A DNA stretch of 53,839 nt. Source: Dysgonomonas sp. HGC4. GTDB taxonomy: Bacteria > Bacteroidota > Bacteroidia > Bacteroidales > Dysgonomonadaceae. Every line of letters begins with the position of its first letter. Position 1 is the first letter of the stretch. The notes beneath the pieces were generated by a model that was given only the letters and a program-made list of their open reading frames with translations, made no database searches and was not told the origin of the DNA. Both the position numbers and the translations under genes were made by a program. Below are positions 48,600 through 53,839 of this stretch, one piece after another. The DNA lies in NCBI RefSeq assembly GCF_001261715.1, contig NZ_CVRU01000005.1, positions 1-53,839 of the forward strand, written 5' to 3'.

Positions 48600-49880
48600 T
48601 TACCAAGCAAACAATGGGTAATCTTTCATCATTTGATTTACTTTATCATGTACAGCCTTAATTATTTTTTCGTCTTCGTGATTAGCCAATACTGTATCAA
48701 TCATTTCTACAATATCACCCATCAAACCATCCTTAACTCCACGAGTTGTAATAGCTGGAGTACCAAAACGTAAACCCGATGTAAGAAATGGGCTACGGCT
48801 ATCAAAAGGTACCATGTTTTTATTGGTAGTAATATCTGCTGCCACAAGAGCTTTTTCAGCAACCTTACCAGTCAATTCAGGGAATTTCTTTCTAAGGTCA
48901 ATCAAAATCAAGTGATTATCTGTACCTTCCGATACAATTTTATATCCTTTATCAGCAAAAGCCTGAGCCATTACAGCAGCATTCTTTTGAACTTGTGCCT
49001 GATATACTTTATATGATGGGTCTAATGCCTCAGCAAAAGATACCGCTTTAGCTGCAATAACGTGCTCTAGTGGTCCACCTTGTATTCCTGGGAATACAGC
49101 AGAATCTAACAAAGCCGACATCATACGAGTTTCGCCTTTAGGAGTTTTCTTACCCCAAGGATTTTCGAAATCTTTACCTATCAATATAGCTCCTCCACGA
49201 GGTCCGCGTAGAGTTTTATGAGTTGTAGTAGTTACAATATGTGCATATTGAAGAGGGTTGTTTAAAAGACCCGCAGCAATTAGTCCCGCAGGGTGAGCCA
49301 TATCAACCAAGAAAATAGCATTGATAGAATCTGCAATCTGACGGATACGAGCATAATTCCAATCACGAGAGTATGCCGAAGCACCTGCAATAATCAATTT
49401 TGGTTTCTCAGCCTTAGCTACAGCTTCCATCTGATCATAATCAACCTCTTCGTTATCTTGTCTTACATTATATTCTAGTGCATGGAACATCAACCCCGAA
49501 AAGTTAACGGGCGAACCGTGCGAAAGGTGACCTCCATGAGAAAGATTCAATCCTAAAAATTTATCGCCTGCTTGAAGACATGCCAAAAATACTGCAGCAT
49601 TTGCCTGAGCACCCGAGTGAGGTTGTACATTCGCCCATTCTGCTCCAAAAATTTGTTTCAAACGATCTATAGCCAATTGCTCGCTAAGGTCAACTATTTC
49701 GCAGCCTCCATAATAACGTTTGCCCGGATATCCTTCGGCATACTTATTAGTTAAGCACGATCCCATAGCATCCATTACTTGTTGGCTCACAAAATTCTCT
49801 GAAGCGATAAGTTCAATTCCTTTTAGTTGGCGCTGGTGTTCTCTTTCAATAATATCAAAAATTGCAGTATCTCTTTTCAT
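48600..49880 (-). CDS. glyA: Serine hydroxymethyltransferase
   Basis: GlyA interconverts serine and glycine while charging tetrahydrofolate with a one-carbon unit. The 426 residues match the family. The PLP lysine is Lys222 in [15 protein letters not shown]. The segments [27 protein letters not shown] and [15 protein letters not shown] are intact. It is cytosolic. Two tandem palindromic repeats lie upstream, and a TAAATTTG -7 candidate (50003-50010, minus) lies beyond them. Confidence 0.98.
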   Translation of the reverse strand: MKRDTAIFDIIEREHQRQLKGIELIASENFVSQQVMDAMGSCLTNKYAEGYPGKRYYGGCEIVDLSEQLAIDRLKQIFGAEWANVQPHSGAQANAAVFLACLQAGDKFLGLNLSHGGHLSHGSPVNFSGLMFHALEYNVRQDNEEVDYDQMEAVAKAEKPKLIIAGASAYSRDWNYARIRQIADSINAIFLVDMAHPAGLIAAGLLNNPLQYAHIVTTTTHKTLRGPRGGAILIGKDFENPWGKKTPKGETRMMSALLDSAVFPGIQGGPLEHVIAAKAVSFAEALDPSYKVYQAQVQKNAAVMAQAFADKGYKIVSEGTDNHLILIDLRKKFPELTGKVAEKALVAADITTNKNMVPFDSRSPFLTSGLRFGTPAITTRGVKDGLMGDIVEMIDTVLANHEDEKIIKAVHDKVNQMMKDYPLFAW

Positions 49881-49898
49881 TATATAAGAAAGTTTTAA

Positions 49899-49911
49899 AG
49901 GTCGCTGACCT
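49899..49911 (+). repeat. Outward palindromic repeat upstream of glyA, copy 1
   Basis: AGGTCGCTGACCT is a perfect palindrome apart from its centre, 18 bases before the glyA start, followed by GTTTATTATTTTTC. It is the gene-proximal member of a tandem pair. Confidence 0.75.
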
Positions 49912-49932
49912 GTTTATTATTTTTCTGATTAA

Positions 49933-49988
49933 AGGTCGTTGACCTCTTTATTACTCGTATTGTTAAGAATAGAGTTATTCGACAATAC
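49933..49988 (+). repeat. Outward compound repeat upstream of glyA, copy 2
   Basis: AGGTCGTTGACCT (49933-49945) repeats copy 1 after 34 bases, followed by CTTTATTACTCG. Hairpin 2 pairs GTATTGT (49957-49963) with ACAATAC (49982-49988). Only this distal copy has the second hairpin. Confidence 0.75.
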
Positions 49989-50002
49989 TAAAAATACGCT
50001 TA

Positions 50003-50010
50003 CAAATTTA
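50003..50010 (-). promoter_or_regulatory. Candidate -7 element of glyA
   Basis: The minus strand reads TAAATTTG, matching TAnnTTTG. If used, both tandem repeats would be inside the glyA leader RNA. No -33 box is clear. Confidence 0.35.
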
Positions 50011-50144
50011 CTATATTATTTTTCATTTCGCTGACTATATGAACAATATTTTCAACCTTAACAACCATTCTGAAAACTCATCGCCATATAATACGAAAAT
50101 TGAGGGTTTTGCTTAATATTCATTTTTTCATTTAAGAAAAACGC

Positions 50145-50152
50145 TACTTTTG
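50145..50152 (+). promoter_or_regulatory. Candidate -7 element of the NTF2-like gene
   Basis: TACTTTTG matches TAnnTTTG and lies 27 bases before the ATG at 50180. The -33 position is T-rich but lacks an exact TTTG. Confidence 0.5.
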
Positions 50153-50179
50153 TAGAATACATAAAACAACACAGAAGAT

Positions 50180-50551
50180 ATGAACACAACGATCAAAAAT
50201 GCAATTGAGCAACTTGAAAATCAATTACTGGATGCTATGCTACATGCTGATATAGAAACATTAGATAAACTTATACATCCCGATCTCCTTTTTAATAGTG
50301 CTATGGGGCAAACTGTCACTAAAGAAATAGATTTGCAATCATACAGCAGTGGTCTCATGAAAGTGCACAACATCAGTGCGACCAATCAGCAGATTAATAT
50401 AATTGGAGATACAGCAGTAGTTGCAGTAACAATAGACATGAACGGAGAATACGGAGTTCAACCTATTTCAGGAAAAGTTCGTTTCCTTAGAGTATGGAAA
50501 CAGTTCAATAATAACTGGCAAATTATAGCAGGAAGCAGTGTAATGATATAA
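50180..50551 (+). CDS. NTF2-like (SnoaL/DUF4440) protein
   Basis: The 123 residues fit a single cone-shaped NTF2-like domain: an N-terminal helix pair (NAIEQLENQLLDAMLHADIETLDKLI), then HPDLLFNSAMGQTVTKEI and closing beta strands (GKVRFLRVWKQFNNNWQIIAGSSV). Such domains serve as small isomerases, hydrolases or binding proteins; nothing here fixes the role. There is no signal peptide. It converges with apbE, leaving six bases and no terminator between them. Confidence 0.82.
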   Translation: MNTTIKNAIEQLENQLLDAMLHADIETLDKLIHPDLLFNSAMGQTVTKEIDLQSYSSGLMKVHNISATNQQINIIGDTAVVAVTIDMNGEYGVQPISGKVRFLRVWKQFNNNWQIIAGSSVMI

Positions 50552-50557
50552 ATAAGA

Positions 50558-51550
50558 TTATCGGACTTCATATTTCTCGAAATCTGACGATTTTACAACA
50601 GATAAACTATCATTACCCGAATCTAAGATCAGCAGATACGAAATTTGCTCTTGTAATGCTATACGCCTTATATCGGCAGTATCGGCAAGCATGAAGACCG
50701 TAGCATAGGCATCTGCTGTCATACAATCATCAGCAATAACAGTTGCACTTAAGATATTAGATTCCGATGGATAACCCGTTTTAGGGTTAATTGTATGTGC
50801 ATATTTCTTTCCATCCTTTATATAGAAGTTACGGTAACTGCCAGATGTAGCCATCGATTTGTCGCACAATTGTATAATGGTCTGTAACTCTCTGTGTTCG
50901 GGCACTTTTTCATCAATAGGCTTATCTATCCCGATATGCCAACATTCACCCTTTGCATTTGTGCCTTTTGCAGTTACCTCTCCACCAATCTCAATCATGT
51001 AATCGGCTATACCGTATGATTCGAGCAGCTTTGCAATAACATCAGTTGAGTAACCTTTAGCAATAGCAGATGTATTTATCTGAATACGAGAATCATTTTT
51101 TACTATCTGCCCATCTTGAAGTTGTATTTTATCGTATCCTACAATTGATTTAAGGCTATCAATCATTTCGGGGGTTACATTCTCTAGATTCTTAAACCCA
51201 AAACCCCAAGCATTAATCAGTGGAGACACTGTTATATCAAAAAGTCCATCAGAAACCTTAGAGACAGCTTGTGATCTATTGAACACATTCACAAAAAAAC
51301 TATCTAATACAACATCCTCATTGTTATTCACTTTAGATATGATAGAAGTAGCCTTAAATGGATTCAGTGAATCATCAAACCTTGCTAACTCTGTCTCTAT
51401 TTCCGATTTAAGAGAATGGGTATATTTATATTTTATCGAATAGGTTGTATGAAAAACATCTCCTTTATCTTCAATATAAATTGCTTGCTTCTTATTACAA
51501 GAAATAAGAAATAGCGATATAATAAAAAGCATAAAGCACTGTTTCCACAT
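50558..51550 (-). CDS. apbE: FAD:protein FMN transferase (ApbE) lipoprotein
   Basis: ApbE attaches FMN covalently to Thr or Ser of flavoproteins such as the Na+-translocating NADH:quinone reductase and Rnf subunits. The 330 residues start with a signal peptide and lipobox LISC. The catalytic domain has SAIAKGYSTDVIAKLLE, MIEIGGEVTAKG, HTINPKTGYPSESN and the C-terminal DDCMTADAYATVFM motif. It acts on the periplasmic side. It lies 100 bases downstream of aroC on the same strand; the target flavoproteins are not in this window. Confidence 0.94.
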   Translation of the reverse strand: MWKQCFMLFIISLFLISCNKKQAIYIEDKGDVFHTTYSIKYKYTHSLKSEIETELARFDDSLNPFKATSIISKVNNNEDVVLDSFFVNVFNRSQAVSKVSDGLFDITVSPLINAWGFGFKNLENVTPEMIDSLKSIVGYDKIQLQDGQIVKNDSRIQINTSAIAKGYSTDVIAKLLESYGIADYMIEIGGEVTAKGTNAKGECWHIGIDKPIDEKVPEHRELQTIIQLCDKSMATSGSYRNFYIKDGKKYAHTINPKTGYPSESNILSATVIADDCMTADAYATVFMLADTADIRRIALQEQISYLLILDSGNDSLSVVKSSDFEKYEVR

Positions 51551-51650
51551 ACAACTTAGAGTTCAAAAATTATTATACTATCTACCAGTCATAACTATCT
51601 CTAATTACAACATTTTCTGAAAGAACAAATCGATCTTTGCCCTTATATAA

Positions 51651-52715
51651 TCAACGAGCTTTATTCAATAAATAGTAATCGAGAATTGTCATAGCAGCCA
51701 TTGCCTCAACAATAGGTACTGCACGAGGAAGTACACACGCATCATGACGTCCACGAGCTTTAAGATCTGCTTCGTTTCCTTCCTGATCTACCGTATGTTG
51801 TTGCATCAATATAGTTGCAACTGGCTTGAATGCTACTCTGAAATAAATATCCTGTCCATTTGAGATTCCACCTTGAATACCTCCCGAATGGTTGGTACGA
51901 GTATCTATTGCTCCATCTTTGTCATAAAACTCGTCGTTCACTTCCGAGCCTCTGTGATTCACATCAAAGCCATCGCCATACTCAAAACCTTTAACGGCAT
52001 TGATACTAAGCATTGCATTTCCCAAAGCTGCATGCAGTTTACCAAACACTGGTTCGCCCAATCCGACAGGAGTTCCCTTGATTACACAAGTAATAACCCC
52101 ACCAATTGTATCACCTTTCGATTTCACTTCATTTATCAACGTTATCATCTCCTCTGCTTTCGCAGCATCGGGACATCTAACGGGAGTATCTTCAATAGTA
52201 TTCAAATCATATTCAGAATACAATTTCTCTAATTTAATACCACCTACCTGAGAAGTATATGCAGTAATAGAAACATTCAATTGATTCAATACCAATTTAG
52301 CCAAAGCACCGGCTACACAACGGGCAATAGTCTCACGAGCCGAAGAACGACCTCCTCCCCTATGATCTCTTATTCCGTATTTTTGTTGGTATGTATAATC
52401 CGCATGAGACGGACGATACAAAGCTTTCATATTATCATAATCAGACGAATGCTGATTAGCGTTCCAAATAATAAAACCAATGGGAGTACCTGTAGTTTTT
52501 CCTTCAAAAATACCCGATAGAAATTCTACCTTATCAGCTTCGTTTCTGGGTGTAGTTATTTTTGATTGCCCCGGACGACGACGATTCAATTCATTCTGAA
52601 TAAAATCCATGTCTACCTCAATGCCTGCAGGACAGCCATCAATTATGCCTCCTATGCCTGCACCATGAGACTCTCCGAAAGACGTTAAACGAAATATATT
52701 GCCAAAAGTATTCAT
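51651..52715 (-). CDS. aroC: Chorismate synthase
   Basis: AroC makes chorismate from EPSP with reduced FMN, the last shikimate-pathway step. The 354 residues carry the family signatures [18 protein letters not shown] near the N-terminus, [31 protein letters not shown] and [19 protein letters not shown]. It is cytosolic. A minus-strand TATATTTG -7 candidate is at 52791-52798, 76 bases before the start. It is followed by apbE, possibly in one transcript. Confidence 0.97.
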   Translation of the reverse strand: MNTFGNIFRLTSFGESHGAGIGGIIDGCPAGIEVDMDFIQNELNRRRPGQSKITTPRNEADKVEFLSGIFEGKTTGTPIGFIIWNANQHSSDYDNMKALYRPSHADYTYQQKYGIRDHRGGGRSSARETIARCVAGALAKLVLNQLNVSITAYTSQVGGIKLEKLYSEYDLNTIEDTPVRCPDAAKAEEMITLINEVKSKGDTIGGVITCVIKGTPVGLGEPVFGKLHAALGNAMLSINAVKGFEYGDGFDVNHRGSEVNDEFYDKDGAIDTRTNHSGGIQGGISNGQDIYFRVAFKPVATILMQQHTVDQEGNEADLKARGRHDACVLPRAVPIVEAMAAMTILDYYLLNKAR

Positions 52716-52790
52716 ATCCTTATTAAGTAATAATCGTAAATAATTTAAGTTGACATATCAATATCAATAAGCCTGCCATCTTAACTATTA

Positions 52791-52798
52791 CAAATATA
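52791..52798 (-). promoter_or_regulatory. Candidate -7 element of aroC
   Basis: The minus strand reads TATATTTG, matching TAnnTTTG. No -33 TTTG stands at the right distance. Confidence 0.4.
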
Positions 52799-52901
52799 GA
52801 TAAAAATGAAAGCAAATCACAACTTCAACTATACATAATAATGCGAAAAGCCTCCTAGAAGCAATAGATGTCACCACTACTTTAAGGAGATATTACACAC
52901 G

Positions 52902-53615
52902 TCAAAATCCAAAAATATATCCGACTGAATAAAACATCTGATTTCCATAAGGACTCCAATCATTCTGAACCAAATCGTAATGAATCATCATAGTGACAGC
53001 TCCATTACGTCCAGAAGGAATATTCACACCACCTCCAACTAATACACAAGGAACGGTTTGCGAATCAAGAGACTGCCCTCCTGCACTTCCCCACATCTGA
53101 TAAAGTTCGGGTTGTACCTGCAATGAGATAAAACGAATTGGGTGAAATCTGGCATAAGCGTTCACTCCCAAATAGTTTTGCGAAAAATCATTCCCATGAG
53201 AGTTGTCTCTATAATAAAAATAACCGATTCCGCCTCCGGCAGTAAAGTAACGATTAAACTCATAACCAATCTGCGGAGAGATATTGACAGACACATAACC
53301 ACTACTAAATGCCATACCAAATGCACCTCCGAATACCATTCGGCCTTGACTCCCTTGTCCCTCATTGTAGCTTAGTGGCTGTTGCGTAGGCTTCGACTGA
53401 TATCTTTGTTGTTTCACTGGCTGCTCAATTTTGTACAAAGGTTCCTGAGATTGACTCGCCCTTGGATCGGCAACTGTATCGTAACGAAATAATTGTACTT
53501 CATTCTTTGCTGGAGCAGGAATCGTATCATAACGAAAGGCTTTCGTTTCGGTTTGCCCTAAACAATTTGATATTCCTAAAATGAAGGTCACTAATGAAAG
53601 AATTAAACTTTTCAT
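52902..53615 (-). CDS. Outer-membrane beta-barrel protein
   Basis: The start at 53615 (MKSLIL) gives 237 residues with a clear signal peptide ending at NCLGQTE; an ATG 15 codons upstream only adds a polar tail. The mature N-terminus is a low-complexity linker with two copies of FRYDT (FRYDTIPAPAK and FRYDTVADPRA) and many Gln residues. From about 90 the pattern of alternating aromatic strands (FGMAFSSGYVSVNISPQIGYEF, AGGGIGYFYYRD, YARFHPIRFISLQVQPELY) ends with FYSVGYIFGF, a typical porin-like barrel ending in Phe. Function unknown. Confidence 0.8.
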   Translation of the reverse strand: MKSLILSLVTFILGISNCLGQTETKAFRYDTIPAPAKNEVQLFRYDTVADPRASQSQEPLYKIEQPVKQQRYQSKPTQQPLSYNEGQGSQGRMVFGGAFGMAFSSGYVSVNISPQIGYEFNRYFTAGGGIGYFYYRDNSHGNDFSQNYLGVNAYARFHPIRFISLQVQPELYQMWGSAGGQSLDSQTVPCVLVGGGVNIPSGRNGAVTMMIHYDLVQNDWSPYGNQMFYSVGYIFGF

Positions 53616-53692
53616 ACACTTAGATGGAGTTATGTGTTTACTAGCTGATTTTATTAACATTCTGTATATTAAATAAGTTCAGATTTATTTTA

Positions 53693-53700
53693 CAAAAGTA
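53693..53700 (-). promoter_or_regulatory. Candidate -7 element of the beta-barrel gene
   Basis: The minus strand reads TACTTTTG, matching TAnnTTTG, 77 bases before the chosen start. No -33 TTTG is visible. Confidence 0.4.
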
Positions 53701-53780
53701 ACTAAAGTTCTAATAAGGTCACAATAGTAGGTTTCGTTACTTTGCATTGATAATAGACTTTCCTGCAGATGCACTTAAAT

Positions 53781-53839
53781 ATGGCAGACCTAAATAAATG
53801 TACAATTAAACTTTACTATAGTCTTTTCTCCTATAGGAG
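53781..53839 (+). CDS. Partial gene at the right edge, unknown
   Basis: An ATG at 53781 (another in frame at 53769) opens a frame that remains open to the window end, reading MADLNKCTIKLYYSLFSYR. It is divergent from the beta-barrel gene. Only 19 residues are visible, so the call rests on position and composition. Confidence 0.35.
   Translation, partial: MADLNKCTIKLYYSLFSYR

Overview
The window is AT-rich chromosomal DNA from a Bacteroidota bacterium, most likely order Bacteroidales (a Dysgonomonas-like relative is my best guess, not proven). The evidence is the ATP synthase operon order (beta, epsilon, AtpI-like, a, c, b, delta, alpha, gamma), the linked pairs yicC-gmk-nadD and folP-cdaA, the many lipobox lipoproteins, a MaeB-type malic enzyme, and promoters of the Bacteroidota type (TAnnTTTG with an upstream TTTG). 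It is core-genome sequence. I see no rRNA, tRNA, CRISPR array, phage or insertion sequence. Both edges cut through probable genes.

Layout. 1-3.7 kb: a partial gene, an aldo-keto reductase and the peroxide pair ahpC-ahpF. 4.1-6.0 kb: a DUF3244-like small lipoprotein followed by a TPR lipoprotein. 6.2-12.8 kb: a heavy-metal efflux operon (His/Cys-rich exported protein, CusB, CusA, a tiny ORF, CusC, Fur-family regulator) with a perfect palindrome at its promoter. 13.1-16.8 kb: lgt, a flavodiiron protein and dgt. 16.8-24.9 kb: a YiiX-like lipoprotein, a DUF4878-like lipoprotein, maeB, tpx, uvrA and a lytic transglycosylase. 25.1-31.8 kb: cdaA, folP, an M24 peptidase, nadD, gmk, yicC and a CLC-type transporter preceded by what I read as a fluoride riboswitch. 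32-35.4 kb: a small membrane protein, an AldA-like dehydrogenase and carboxynorspermidine dehydrogenase. 35.7-43.3 kb: the F1Fo ATP synthase operon, preceded by a foldable leader RNA. 43.4-53.8 kb: a GH78 rhamnosidase, gapA, endonuclease I, glyA, an NTF2-like protein, apbE, aroC and an outer-membrane barrel protein.

The most unusual feature is a family of about twenty short compound repeats between genes. Read outward from the neighbouring gene, each has a palindromic core close to TAAGGTCnnAGACCT, a T-rich linker close to TTTATTA, and often a second hairpin of variable sequence. In nearly every copy the palindrome lies next to a start or stop codon and the linker points away from the gene. 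Several copies supply the TAA stop codon of the gene they abut. Three copies lie inside the ATP synthase operon, at the borders of the beta, c and alpha subunit genes. I do not recognise this family.

Functional themes are peroxide and oxygen defence (AhpCF, Tpx, flavodiiron protein), metal and fluoride export, nucleotide and cofactor metabolism, energy conservation, and envelope lipoproteins matured through Lgt.
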